From Trichoderma breve (Eukaryota; Ascomycota; Sordariomycetes; Hypocreales; Hypocreaceae), in NCBI RefSeq assembly GCF_028502605.1, contig NC_079233.1, positions 6,324,001 through 6,388,000 on the forward strand: DNA of 64,000 nt, in the 5' to 3' direction. Position 1 is the first letter of the stretch, and each line of letters starts with the position of its first letter. The position numbers and the translations under genes are program-made. Under the pieces are notes generated by a model. That model did no database searches. It saw only the letters and a list, made by a program, of their open reading frames with translations, and was not told the origin of the DNA. Below, piece by piece: positions 11,768 through 24,413 of the stretch.

Positions 11768-14700
11768 TTAATGCCTCTTATATTTCTATCAGACTGTTAG
11801 CCAATTCTTTCTTCCATCACAAATTGCTAGGAACCAGGCTCTTACCTCGTTAATTCTGCGTTGATTGTGGGGATCAATCGAGTTCGTGGCTCCCATCAAT
11901 GTCTGGCCAATGACCTTGGTCACACCCACTGCAGGTCGGAAGATGATGGTTGGCGCTCGTCGCAGAACCGCCCTGGCAGCACCGCTAGCTGACTGGCTCT
12001 CCATAACCTCACCTGGCACTGCGATGATGGCATCTCGTGCCAGGTTCACATCTCTGGCAAGTGATCTGTAACCACCCCGGATGCCTTGGATTACACCTGT
12101 GGGATGGTCTGCATACAGCGAGATTTGCTTCTTGTCGTCTGCATCCAAGTCATCGTCTTCCCAGCCCTCCTCAGGCCGAGCCCCGCCGCTGAGCATCTCC
12201 TCTGCCCCTTGTAGAGCGTACTGCGTGCCGACGGCCAGTTTCGCTCCGAATTTGACCAGTTCCGTTCCAGTCGTGCGAGCAAACGCCGCGGCTCCCTTGG
12301 ATATGCTTCGAATGATGCGACCGTCCTTTTGGTATTCTTTGAGGGGGATCTCAACCAAATCTTTGAACCCGCTGCCAATGTTGACCAGGGATCTCACGGG
12401 TGCTAGACCTGCCACGACACCTGGAAGCTGCGTCTTTCTGACATCGGGCGACCAAATGTCGTTGAGAGTCTTGCCGAATCGATCAAAGCCGGTGACTCCG
12501 TAAATGATTACATGCCGGAGGACCATCCTAGACTCTTCCAGCGTGATGAAGTTCATAAACTCGGTCGTGTGCCCGGACCGAAGGCCAGCATAGTCTACTC
12601 GCTTCGGCTTAAAGTCTAGCTTGACTGGAATATCCATCACCTCGGCCCTTTGTAGGAAGGGCACATCGCTGGGTGATGAGTGCACCGGAACGCTATCGTC
12701 TTTGAATTCAAAGAAGCGAGTGATGAAGTCGAGAGCATCCTGGTCGACATGGAGTCTCAGGGGCAACACGGTCGCTCGAAGAACAATCTCTGATGCTCCT
12801 AGCTCAGGTAACGGCTTCACTGTGAGGAGCTCGAGATGCACCATGCTGGTTCCCATCTCACGCTCACCCTGATCCTGATCGTACGTTACAAATTTCTTCC
12901 ATGTTGACGTGGGAACATGGTCAAAAATGTCAAGATTCTGAACCCGAACATCGATGCTGCTCTGCGTCTCTCCAGCTCCAGCGGGGAATGCAACCATGTC
13001 AACATTAACACCTTGGAGTTCAAAGGTGATCTTGTGGTGCTTGCTTCGTTGTAACTTTAAGCGCCGTGACTTGGGGTATCCTCGACGCATGGTCCGGTTC
13101 GTCGTGGCCGTCACTGCCGTTGTAGCGACAGACTCCGTCTCCGTTGCATTATCAGCAAGACCTTCGTTAATCGCACGAGCCAACTCCTGTGGATCTCGGT
13201 TGGCTGGAATTCCAATGTAGATGGAATTGAACAAAAAGTCGCCAATCGTCTCTTCGTCCTCGATTTCTTCCTCAAAAATCTGCTGCCCGCTGAGTCGTGC
13301 TTGTCGTTCGTAGACCTTTGCCTCTACGTCATGAACGGCTTTGCTGATAATGTCGCGCGTATGAGTCCAGTCATAACCGTCAAATAAGTTCCAGATGAGG
13401 TGGACGTCCCTTACAGATACCTTTAGGGGGGCGCGTTTCACCAAGTTTGCAGGGGCCTTGTCGTACGTGTTCTTGTTCGAGTTCCAAATTTTGGCGGCGT
13501 GCTCTTCGGCGGCGTTTTCCGTGTAAAAGTCATCTTGAATAAACAAATCATCGCTGTCTTCGGAGATGTAGCTGGTAGAAGTCATAAGCCCAGTGTTAAA
13601 CACTGCCGAGTTGGTACCTTGCATCCGTGGATCCTGTGATGTGGCGGAAAGCTTCATAGCATCAAAGAGCTCTTCTCCCCCAAGCTCATCTCCGTAAAAC
13701 TGTGACTCAACGCGAAGGGAGTCGCCCCCAAAGCCGGCGTCGGACTGACTCTTGGCCATCTCCTGTGCACCCGCAAAGTCTTGGTCAAAGTCGTATTCCC
13801 CTTCTGGCTTTCCAAATGCCTCGGCTGAAATCGACGCAAGCAGGTCTTGTACAGGCATCACCTTGGTCCTGTATTTGTTCTCTTTGCTTGGTGGTGTTGG
13901 TGGCGAAAGGGCATTTGCCAGACTTATCAGAGTTTGAGTTGAGTCTGCGCAAGTCTCTAGCACCAACAGGTCGTCTCGAACTTCAACCTCCACTTGCTTC
14001 TCACCATCTGCATTTGGGGCGACGCTGACGGTGACCTTTGCTGATGACATGTAGCAAATGTCAACGAACCCCTGAGCACACATTGAAACTACTTGAGGGG
14101 ATGCTGAAGAGGACGCTCGGCGCCTTGCGCTTGAAGAGACGCGGTGATCCGATGTGCTCAATGAAGCATCATCCGTGAGCAGAATAGACGCCTTGTTAAC
14201 GTCGAGACTCACGTTAGTAACCTCGTCCTTGGGGAGGACTACGGCAAGGCGAGCGTCTGTAAATACAACGACCATCTTTGATTTTTGGTTGAGTGGATTT
14301 AGGCCGATAAGACAGTCCCGAAACGACACATCCAAAGTCATTGGCTTACTCTGCTTCGTAGTGGACTGTGTCGGCGATGGGGGTTGCTGCCGTGCCAATG
14401 CTGCGTGGGCGTGATCGCCAAGACCGGCGACTGAGGCAGCAAGGCTGTCTTCAAAGTCCTGAGGAGTAGCGTCATTGGCCAGACCAAGAACGTCCATAAT
14501 CGTTGGAACGCGGTATTCGATGCTGATGTCTTGTAGGTTCAGCTTCACAACGGGCTCAATGTCGTCCCCAATCATTCTTGCCATAATAACCGGGCCGCGG
14601 TTCGCAATCTCAGCCGAAGGATATAGAATTGAGGAACTGACGAGCTCTTCGGTCTTGTTACGCTTGATAGATATCCCCGAGACGGCAATAGCCACCAAAG

Positions 14701-17700
14701 ACGGGACAGTAATATGCGCGGCCTCTAGCTCTTTAATGTCGCTGCTAAGCTGTCCAAGGGCTCCGCCAATGTCAACGCTCGCACCGAATTTATTAACTTT
14801 TGCAAGAGTCATGAGCCCAGGCCTATCATCTTCGGGGAGATATTTCGCCACGGTGGACAGCTTGGCCAATTCTTCACCCAGGGCTGGAAGAACCTCAAGC
14901 TGAGCCAAGTTTTTCACCCGCACATTCAGCGTTTCCACTCCGACTCTGAGTACTGAGCCTTTCCTTCGCTGCCGTATAAGAGTGTCAACCATGATCTCAT
15001 CGCTTCCGTGGTCAAATTTGGCTTTGGAGGGCGTGATTAATCCAAGCAGTTTCTCAAGGTCCGAATCGTTTGGAGTCGTCACAAACTCCAACCGCATGCC
15101 GAGTATCTCCGTATTGATGGCGGGATCCGCCATGGAATTCTTTAGATACGGCCCAGACACGCGCATCATGCTACACCCGACTCCGACACCTTCCTCTCTG
15201 CTGATAAGCTTGATAGCATTGCTCTCGGCGACAAAGCTACATTCTTTCCCTAGGAGCTCAATGTAGGAGCCGCCTATCCGCATATTGACTTTATTTTCAG
15301 AAGTAGCCGATTTGTCGTCCGGGTTGATGGGTGTATCAAATCGTACACCTCTTGTTCGCTGGGTTGAGGCTGGCTTCGGTGGCGGTTTGGGTGTAGGTGA
15401 TGGGCTAGAAGTCATCGAGGCACTCATATTGAGAAAGCTGCTCAGACCTCCAAACCAGCTAAAGGTCTCATCGAGTCTTTGCAAATCCATACGGATAGCC
15501 AATGGCAGCGTCTCAATTTCTGTCTTGACGCTGTCCTTGGACTGTGTCATCTTGATGCCAACATCATGCCCGTTTGAAAGAAAAGTGTCCCTTACAGACG
15601 TACTCATGGGTCTAGCTTTGTCAAAAGAGATAATGTCGTCATTGGTATATCCGAAACGGAAAGTTTCCAGATCAATCGTTGTCTGGATGGCATCCTGCTT
15701 CTCTGGCTTACCTCTTCCGGCGGGGTGAGCAGTCACCTTGACAGGTGACACGGAGATAGCCAAATTCCCCAATGTTGCGTTGAGAAGAACTTCATGGTCG
15801 AACATGAATACTGAGGGGTCCAGGTGGCGATGAGGAGTGTCTGTCACCCCACCAAGTCGACTCAGGAAATCCAAAGATATCTCTTTAACTGACACCTTGA
15901 TTTCCGGCACCTTATCTGATTGCTGCGCATTATCAGCGCCCTTGCTTGGGGCTTTGACCGGATTTTCATTTTTCACTGCCTCGAGAAGTTTTCCAACAAT
16001 CATGGCAAGCACAAATGCCAGAGAAGCGTCAAAACGGATCGAAACTGGGGACAGATCGACCTCCAAAACGTTATCAACGCTCTGAGTTCGTCGTATGTGA
16101 GGCCTGTGATCGAACACAGAACCAGATGCTGGTGCATGCACGGAGAAGGCTCCGGGAGCCTGAGGATAGACCGAATTGCTCATCGCCCGGGCAAGTTCCG
16201 CAACCGATTCAGAAGTGTCTTCTTCCATTTCTATATGTTGATGTGTCGTAGGTATATATACGGAAATTGTCTGAAGATGTAAAATTTCCTTGACAACTCG
16301 TGTTGGCCCTTTTGGAGTGGCGGCATCCTCGTGTTGTGACTCCTCATCCGTTTCCATGGGGCTGTTCCTTTCCTCAGCTGTTGGAGTTGGTTTAATTGCT
16401 GGAGAGCTTGGCTTCCCTTGTTCAACTTCGAACTCGGCTTTGGGCTCGGCTTCAGATTCAAAAACTGGTTGAGGTTGAGGCTCTAGTATATCTGCCCTGG
16501 GAGGGGAATGCTCCTTCGTCACGGCATTATGGGACATTGTTCTGTCAGATCCGGATGAGCCTTGAGAGGCATTGTCATCCCAGCCACCAGGCATGGCGGA
16601 CTTGGGAGACGCATATGTAGGCGGAGATTGGATACCTCGCCTTGGAGAGGCTGGAGGGGTCCGAGCGAGCTCTGTTGTTTGTTCTTCTAGTGGTAGGGCC
16701 GTTTGTTCAACAGATTGTTCGACAGCTGGATCAACGGGTGGGGGAAGTGTGTGTTGAGAAATTTCAAGTCCTGATATGTCGGCTTGACTCTCTGCTTTTG
16801 AGAAAGCACTCATATACATGCTCTCAGCTTCCTCATGGGTATATAGATGTGATTGCGAAAGATCTTCAGCCAGATTCCCTGGCCCATAATTACCCTCGGG
16901 CCCAAACTCCGTGGAAGAGTGAGTGCCAGACGGCTCAAAATCTTCTTGCTGTCGCGATAAGGAATAGGTTGACTTTGAGATCTGCTCCTCCATGTCTTGT
17001 GATCTTGACAGCCCACTATCAAACAATCTCCTTGCGGGTGATGAGGAATTCGATTCAGGGTCTTCGGGCGAGTGAAATACTGCGTTATCAGGGGAGTTGA
17101 ATTCTCGGGATAGCGAGGCGCGGGGAGTTGAAGGGCATTCATCGTCCGGCACACCCTCATCCTGATAGTCGTCGAGGTCGTATGGAATTCCAAGAGCCTC
17201 TTCGCTATCTCCCAAAGGATAGCTGGGTCGATCCAACTCAGCCATTTGATCTATAAAACTCGAATGTAGCGATTGGATAGAAGGATTACTGCTGCCTTGT
17301 GATGTCGACATGCGCTGGCTATGAACGCTTCCTCGAGGCGACTGCGACGAGTGGCCAGGGAACCCTCGCCGGGAGGACATCATCGACGGTGTGAAGGAAG
17401 GCGCAAAAGCAGGCGTTTGCAGACTTTCCACAGACAAGGAAGTAGCTTGCCTCGAAGGTGGATTCCTCGTATTAAGAGGTGAAGATGTTGCCGATGGCGA
17501 AGTCATGGAAGACGACCGAGTCAGGGTAGAAAAGACGTTGGCCTCAGATATTAGATAGGCGCGGACATTGTCAAGAGAGATCTGCCGTTTTCCTTCCTTG
17601 GGTGCTGCTACGGCGGACGCTCGGGATTCCTCGCTCCTCGTGGTAACACCCTCGATGTCGATGCCTTCCAGGGCTATTTGGAAAGACACAGGTTCTGTTG

Positions 17701-18456
17701 TTGATGAACTCATATCCACCGGAATATCCATATCTAACTGGAACCCCACCCCTTTAATCCTTATCTGCATCCGATCAACGATTCCTTGTAAAAAGCCAGC
17801 CAGGAAGCCCGGCAGCGACAAGGGCTGCCCAGTGCCCACGATCGGTTCATCTTCGCTGCTGTCATCGCTCATGGAAGTGGATGCGCCGAGATCTTGTGTT
17901 TCTGCAGCTAGCGCCGCTTCGAGCTTTCTTCGCTCCGACGATGGCTGCGTTTCGAGGAATGATTGCGCAAGATCAACAGTATTCGGAACTGCTGAGGTAT
18001 CGTCGTCGTTGTTGGCTGCCGAAGTTGAACGGCCCGATTTGGACTTGGCACCGGTTGTCACCACTTTCAACTTGACATCCACGCCATCAACTTCGATAGA
18101 TATGGGGCTCGTGTAAAAGTCCATCGGAATGGTAACTCGGAGGAGTAAGACCTTGGCTTTCTGTATCGCAAACGTCTCGGGCAGCTTCAGCAGCTTCTCC
18201 AGTTTCTAAAAGTTGATGTTAGTCTCTTCCCCATTGTGTCCAACGGCCTGACGGTCCTTCAACGGAGAAGCAAAAGACTCACATCTAGCTGAACTCCAAC
18301 ATCCCTAAATTCGAAGACTGTATTTCTACCTATCGCAAGATCTAGATTGTCCATGTCTAAAGCGTCAGAGTCGAGGAGCTCCAGCCGCGACAAAGCATAT
18401 CGCAGCAGCCGTTTAGGCATGCTGGAGCTCCGAAAGGACTGGAATAGTCCAGCCAT
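11768..18456 (-). CDS. ATG2: Autophagy-related lipid-transfer protein Atg2
   Basis: Three exons, 18456-18283, 18205-11846 and 11785-11768, encode about 2183 residues. Atg2 is a rod-shaped bridge that moves phospholipids from the ER to the growing autophagosome membrane, working with Atg9 and Atg18. The N-terminus is a chorein domain ([27 protein letters not shown] with [21 protein letters not shown]). Residues about 210-640 are a Ser/Pro-rich insertion, probably disordered. The C-terminal ATG_C region shows [30 protein letters not shown] read in parts and an amphipathic segment around [19 protein letters not shown]. Intron 1 (18282-18206) starts gtgagt and ends tttag. Intron 2 (11845-11786) leaves an 18-nt last exon coding KYKRH and stop, the usual Atg2 ending. 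Further introns within the 6.4-kb exon are not needed. Confidence 0.95.
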
Positions 18457-19220
18457 GATGGTTCGTCCCAAGGTGCTGGATTATCGGGATGGTTCTTAGG
18501 TGGAGAGAGGAGAGGCAGGCAAGGTAGCTAGGCACTGGCGACGAAAGAGCAAATAAAAAAGTTAAATCGAATCGTCACCGGCTCCAGAACAGCCAGCCAA
18601 ACGCTGTGGTAGGCGCGATATCAACAGACCCCCGGCCAAATGCGGGGACGAGGTTCATGATTATACGGCGAAACGACGAGGCATCAAAGGCGCGAGAGCA
18701 GGTTGTCGAGAGCAAGGCAAAGCAGGGCGCAAGGAAGGGTTTGGCTTTGCGGCTTTTGCCTGCTGGATGGAGCAGAAGAAGCGAGATGAAGAATGGATGG
18801 ATGGTTTCCAAACTTGCTGCAAGAGAGAGTTTGTCCGGGGCTTAGTGGACAAGACTGGTCAAGGCGGAAGGAAAGTCAAGCGGTCGAGGGGCTGGAGGGA
18901 ACTCATGAGCTGCCCAGGCAGTTAAGGCGATACCTGGTGAGTACGCAGCTATACCTATGGCGGCAGCGCTATGCCTGAATCAAGGACCCTGGAGGGCCCC
19001 ATTCACCCGCTAGCTCGTGACGTTCGCGGGAGTCATGGCAGGCAGAGACAGGGCGCTGCAGCGTCAGTTGACCGCTGGGGCCGCTATCGATTAGCCGTTG
19101 GCGACGTCAGTCGGGGAGTACCAGAGTGTCACTGCCCTACACCGAATACCACCGGGCTTGTACCTGGCGCAGGTTCGTGCTGGCCAGCTCCGCTTTGCTC
19201 CGTGCTAACTTTGGCCCGAC

Positions 19221-19234
19221 GGGAGGTACCTCCC
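19221..19234. promoter_or_regulatory. Perfect palindrome gggaggtacctccc
   Basis: A 14-bp sequence equal to its own reverse complement, about 770 bases upstream of ATG2. Symmetric sites of this size often bind dimeric regulators; which protein would bind here is unknown. Confidence 0.35.
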
Positions 19235-19272
19235 AGATACGTCAGTCAGTGGCATGCACGGAGGTACCCTGC

Positions 19273-19295
19273 GTCAGGTCAGGTCAGGTCAGGTC
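19273..19295. repeat. GTCAG short tandem repeat
   Basis: Four perfect copies of gtcag followed by a partial gtcg copy. Confidence 0.85.
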
Positions 19296-19791
19296 GAGCC
19301 ATGGAGAATCCTCCACTGAAAATAGGCCACCGGCTACGGCCTGATATCGGCAGTGCAACATCCATTGCACAGCGTCCAATAAAAACACCACCGCTTCCCT
19401 ATCGCGATATCACGTCAATCCCAGACAGCGCACGCATCTGCGCCCCTGGAGCCGGTTGGCCAGCCAATGTCCGTATTGCTGGCATATGCATCTAGCAGTG
19501 GATCGGCGGGTCACGGCAGCACCAGAGATAGGTTGATAGGGCCAGAGGCCAACCACAGATGCATCCGCGCATGCAGAGTCGTTAGGCATCTGAGCATCCC
19601 AAGTTTTTGCTCCAGATGCTGCCTGCGCTCCATCTTGGCGATGGGCCAATGGGAGGAATGAATCTGACGGAGATGTAGATAAGTGTACAGTAGAGTATAT
19701 TTATATATAGTAATACTATCACAGATGACTGCGATAGGCAAAGTACAATGAATGGATACATCCTTATTTACACCAATGCATCAAATCAATC

Positions 19792-21656
19792 TTATGGAGC
19801 CACTTCCACGCTGTGCTCATGCTCGTATGCCTCCGCTATCCTCTTGCCGACAGACTCTCCGCTCCAATACGCCCCAGTGGCCGTCCCCAGTGCGACAAAC
19901 GGCGCCGTGTGCTCGCCTGCTAACCACAGCCCTTGCTCCGGCAAACCCTGTCTCATCGTCTTGATGTCCTCATCGCCGTTTGCCAGGCCGACCTGGAAAT
20001 TGCAGTAGCTGCCGTGTCCCGCCAGCTCGTCGCGCACCCAATTGGTGGAGAGACAGCAGACCGGCTGGCAGTCTGGCGACTCTTCAGAGTACTGCGGCAG
20101 CCGGGAATAATATGGCTTGAAGAAGTCCAGGAGGAAGGCGTCTTTCTTATCCGTGCCGTCCAGCTCGGCCACCTTGGCAGTCAGGTAATCGGACTGCTCA
20201 CCGTAAATGTAGAAGAGGAGCGTGGGGTGAGCAGCTTCAGGCGCAATGCTGGCCAGCTCAACCACCTCCTGATTCCACCCTCGAGGGTTCTCAGCATGAT
20301 AGCTGGGAGCGATCCATTGGGCAAAGCCCTGGACTCTGCGACCATCGCCTTCGGCCGGCAGCCAGAATGCCTTGGGAAAGCTAATGTAGACCTGCAGGTT
20401 TGAGGTTAGCGATTCCGAGAAGCAGTCCTCATTCGTCGATCCAGGCACAGGCACAGGACAGGCACGGCCAACTAACCTTCTCAAGGCTTCCGTAGCCGAT
20501 GGAGCCAATGGCCTTTGTGAGCATTGACGGCAGGGGAGGGTCGAATGCGGTGAGATTTCGTTTCAGCCACCCCAGGGGGCATGTGACGACGACCTCGTCA
20601 AACGCCAAGGTTTGGCCGCCCTTGAGCTGGACTCGGACTTGATCATCTTGCTCTGTCCTGTAGGAGATCTTGTCGGCGATTGATTCGAATTGGATTGTGG
20701 CATGTGAAAGCGCTGGCCGTGCGACCTCTTGCAGGATCTTTTCGTATGTGCCGGCGCAAAACAGGTTCTCTGAGAGTCATGCCACGCGATAACATCAGTT
20801 TCCTTTCCCACTTGGATGCTCTCTGAAACAACACGAAACTCAGGCCAACTTACCGCCCTCGATGCACTCTTCCAGCCAGAAAAACTTCAAGCTCTGTCGA
20901 CCAACGGCGCTGCCGACGAAAGTACCCCACATCTCAGACATCTGCAGCACCGTCTCTCTCTTCTTCTGGAAGTTGTCCTCGGATTCGGGAATCTTTTCCA
21001 CCACCTTTTCTTTGAAAAAGTCCAACAGACTTATACTATCATCGATATCTGCAGAAGACTTGTTCGAGTGTATAAAGGCGTCTTGGATGATATCCCACAC
21101 CAGGGTGGCATATTTTTCTCCTTCCTGCACCGGCAACAAGCTACCCTCCTCGTTAAAGACGTAGGACGTCAGATCCCAAGTTCCAACAGCCGTTCCCGTT
21201 TGCTTTGCCAAGTCCAGCATAGGGTTATCGTCAGTGCCGTGTATCCAATTAGGTCCCATATCAACCAAGTGGCCGTTGCCAAGTCTCTCCTGGTAAAGCC
21301 TGCCGCCGATGCGATTACGGCCCTCGATGATGGTCACTTGGAATCCATTTTGTAACAGTATATCCGCACACCGAAGGCCAGCCAGTCCTGCGCCAACGAT
21401 ACCCACGTGTGGTTTTGAACCCGGGACGCCATTTCTACGCTGTTGCAAATTGTGTGAGTAGCAGTTTCAGCCTTTAGTCATTTGAAAAGAGTCCAGTGAT
21501 TCAGTGCATGGTGATGTGTTTTTGGTAATGGCAGTCAGCTGGGTGACACCAAAGGCTGTGTAAATGACTTATATGCGTGCGGCAAAAATAGACCGTGGGC
21601 TGTACATGTAAAAGGCATAGGTGGAAAATAGCTTATACCTGCTTGAAATTCTCCAT
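19792..21656 (-). CDS. FAD-dependent polyamine/amine oxidase
   Basis: Four exons, 21656-21639, 21439-20854, 20769-20477 and 20391-19792, give 498 residues. Flavin amine oxidases of the Fms1/PAO type oxidise polyamines to an aminoaldehyde plus hydrogen peroxide. The Rossmann motif GIVGAGLAGLRCAD is near the N-terminus, followed by EGRNRIGGR and GPNWIHG, the FAD and substrate-site signatures. The C-terminal FAD motif is GLWLAGEHTAPFVALGTATGAYWSG, given here in part. All three introns have GT..AG ends (starts gtataa, gtaagt, gttagt) and consistent phase. The first coding exon is only 18 nt (MENFKQ). The reading frame stays open upstream of that ATG, with other in-frame Met codons, so a longer N-terminus is possible. 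No C-terminal peroxisomal SKL is present (it ends EVAP). Exact substrate is unknown. Confidence 0.85.
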
Positions 21657-21990
21657 GGCTACGGCTTTCTTCAGCGAATGGTCCGATGCCAGCTGGACAA
21701 GGCTGTGGATTCGTGAAGACCAGAGATCCTGGTATATTCTGGATGAAGCTTGTTTTGAGAGACTAGCTGGGTACATTGCATAAGCGTCCATCTTGAAAAG
21801 TACGAAGGTAAGGTCTCCAGGTAGATATCGGCTGATGTATGATGAATACTGTCCAGTCACTTGACTTTGGGGTTCTCAATAGAGTGGATGCCTTGGTGAG
21901 ATTGAAGTAAAGGACCCAAGTTGGCTAACAGTGACGAATGTATGAGACGATAAGAGACAACCAAAGTGATATAAGAGAGAAAATGAACAG

Positions 21991-22020
21991 GGGCAAAGCA
22001 GAGCAAAGCAGAGCAAAGCA
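21991..22020. repeat. Three copies of a 10-bp unit
   Basis: The unit gagcaaagca occurs three times in a row, the first copy with one mismatch (gggcaaagca). Confidence 0.85.
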
Positions 22021-24086
22021 AGACAAATTCCGACCCCTAACAGTAAGGCCAATCTAATATGCGAGATAATAAGGCCAAGTTGCCGCTTCAGATGCAGATA
22101 AGATGAAAAGAGCGCTATTGGTCGATCACGAGGCCGGCCTCGAATCCAGGCCACGAGGCGCCAGCAGGTCCGGTGACTGGAGGTGGCCAAAATGCCGAGC
22201 ACGGCGCTTGCCATAGCGCATCCTCAATAAAAAGCGACATATTAACGAATCCATGACGAGTATACGTGTAATTGCTGTGTGCAAGTATAAAATAAACATG
22301 AAAGACACAAGGCCATCTGGTGATTGCACCATCTCGAACAGTGCAATAGTCACTGGACTATTACAGCTTCATTCATTCCTAGAGACACAAAACACAAGAA
22401 GAAAAGACTGAGTCAACGTACATGTACCAACACGCAAGCTGCAGGTGCTCAGGATCCGAAACATCAAATGTACCTCTGAAGTACCTCTAATCCTTGATGA
22501 GTTGTCGCGTGTTATCGTCTGACCGAGTCTTGTCTCCGTAAGCCGTAATGCAAGTGTTGCAGATCCAACGCATCCAACGAGATGAAGCTGGAAAAAAAAG
22601 TCGTCGCCGGGTTCCGAATAATTTGGTCCATCGCAGAGCAAGAAGTGGATTCCACGGCTACTGTTTGGCCGGATTAGCACCAAACAGGCTGGTTTCCATT
22701 TTCAGGGTCCATTCAGCCCTCTCTGGTATAGCGGCAGAATTGCCTGGCCTGATTATGGCTACAATGTTGTCCAACTGTGTATAGGATGCCCGAGCTGAAT
22801 TCTCTGTGTAATACACATGCACCTTTAGCTGGATGATGGCTGTACTGTGATAAAAGTGATGGATCATCGTTACTTGCTCCTCGATGGAACCGGGATGGCC
22901 ATTATCCAGGTATAAGCATCTATGCGGGCAAATGTAGGTGTAAACTCGTAGCAACGCACGTCTAGCGGTAGAATAACAAATTCGAAAAAGTCTTGCCTCT
23001 TGAAAATTCTCGCTATTACTGCATCATCTGATGAATTGCACTCTCCAGATCATTTACTCTATATAACTACCAGTGTATGTATGTCGTGGTAGAGCAAGGT
23101 GCTTACGGTATGTCCAGGGAAGCCCACAGATTCATCGTCCCACTGCATTTCACATGCCCCAGGCACAGATTTGTGAGATCAAGCCCCCCACAATCTACAA
23201 AAAGCCCCCTAGCCAATCACAAGCCCGCCATTTCGGTCTTCGTATGGCAATGGTCCCGCTGTGTGATCTCTGCCGAGGCTGGAGGTCGGTCTGCCAAGGC
23301 GCTTTTATTTTCTCTAGTATTCACTGCTTTATCTACATTTCTCTAGTAACTGCTACTAGCCAATACTATATAATGGTGGATATCTTAGAATTTGATGTCG
23401 GGCACAGAGCGATGGATGCCCCTCATTCCGGGGTAATGACAGATACCACGCTATCTAACTCACCGCGAAAATACACAGGAGTTGTCGGTCCGTCAAAGGC
23501 ATTCCGTAAACGTAACAAAAAGAAGCTGGTCTAATAGAATCCTGGAAAGTGTATTATAGTAGCCTACAAACATGACGAGACCAATCGGTGCTTATGCCGT
23601 AGTACTGTCCGGGTGTAAGATGTCTGTAGCAGGCAAATTTCCCACAGGCAACAATGAATCTACAAGCTGAAGCACCCCAGCGTAGGACCAAGGCATTAAC
23701 CTTTCGCACACCGAGGATGGAGTTGGCTGAATCAAACGGAAAGTCGCTGGGAAGAGTTACTCTGAATTAGCCCATCTCTCTCCAGACTGCATCCCCCAAA
23801 GCTGACTGGAAGAACAAGGGTGAGATCACAGCTGAAGTCTAAACCCTAAAAGTCCCCGAATGATCCGCCCCAGGCTCCCTTGGAGGCAGAATACAGGTAG
23901 GCATCCAGCACTGCCAGCAATCACCACAGACGAATCGCGATGAATACACGCTAAACATCAAAATACAGTCCTAGAAATGCTCGTGTTCCCATCTATGCAA
24001 CATTACCAATAGACGGGATTCTCTCCATACCGAATTCCCACTACAGGGGGCCACTAGCAACTCAAAAATGGCACTACTGTCTCTGA

Positions 24087-24091
24087 CCAAT
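24087..24091 (+). promoter_or_regulatory. CCAAT box
   Basis: CCAAT followed by CA, about 325 bases before the dehydrogenase ATG. Fungal HAP complexes bind CCAAT; this is a motif match only. Confidence 0.3.
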
Positions 24092-24277
24092 CACACGCCG
24101 CTTATTTCCCCCAAAAATGGTACCCGCCCCCAGCTCTGCCGAGGCTCGCGGCTGGATGCATTTGGAGTTGGAGTAAGCCGGCCAGCATCAGGACCGAGAC
24201 CCCAGCTTTAAAGCAACGTCGTCCTCAGGAATGCAATTGAGGCTGGCTTCCGTTTTAAGCTTCTCGCCCGAATACAA

Positions 24278-24405
24278 TTTCTACTTCTTTTCCTTCTCCT
24301 TCTCTCCCTCGTGTCTCTGAAGCTCTTCCTCGTCGTCTTCTCCTCCTCCCTCTTCTTCCATCTACATCGTTTTCTTCAGCTTCTTCTTCTTCTTCTCCCT
24401 TAATT
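24278..24405 (+). promoter_or_regulatory. Pyrimidine-rich leader of the acyl-CoA dehydrogenase gene
   Basis: About 130 bases of almost unbroken C and T (many ttcttc and tcctcc units) end a few bases before the ATG at 24414. Such CT tracts are common just upstream of highly expressed fungal genes and often mark the transcription start or 5' UTR. Confidence 0.5.
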
Positions 24406-24413
24406 CGCCCACA

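Larger units (their letters stand above)
18457..19791. other. Upstream region of ATG2
   Basis: About 1.3 kb between the oxidase stop and the ATG2 start, both genes on the minus strand. It is GC-rich with several ggtacc/gtacc motifs between 19115 and 19270, a perfect 14-bp palindrome and a short GTCAG repeat. No coding gene is supported. Confidence 0.6.
21657..24413. other. Divergent promoter region, 2.8 kb
   Basis: Lies between the oxidase (-) and the acyl-CoA dehydrogenase (+). It contains a 10-bp tandem repeat (21991-22020), a CCAAT box (24087-24091) and a long pyrimidine tract before the dehydrogenase start. ORFs here, such as 23073-23534, have no recognisable domain or codon bias. Confidence 0.55.

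Noticed and set aside
23073..23534. 153-codon plus-strand ORF
   Set aside because: Chance-like composition and no motif, within an intergenic region.
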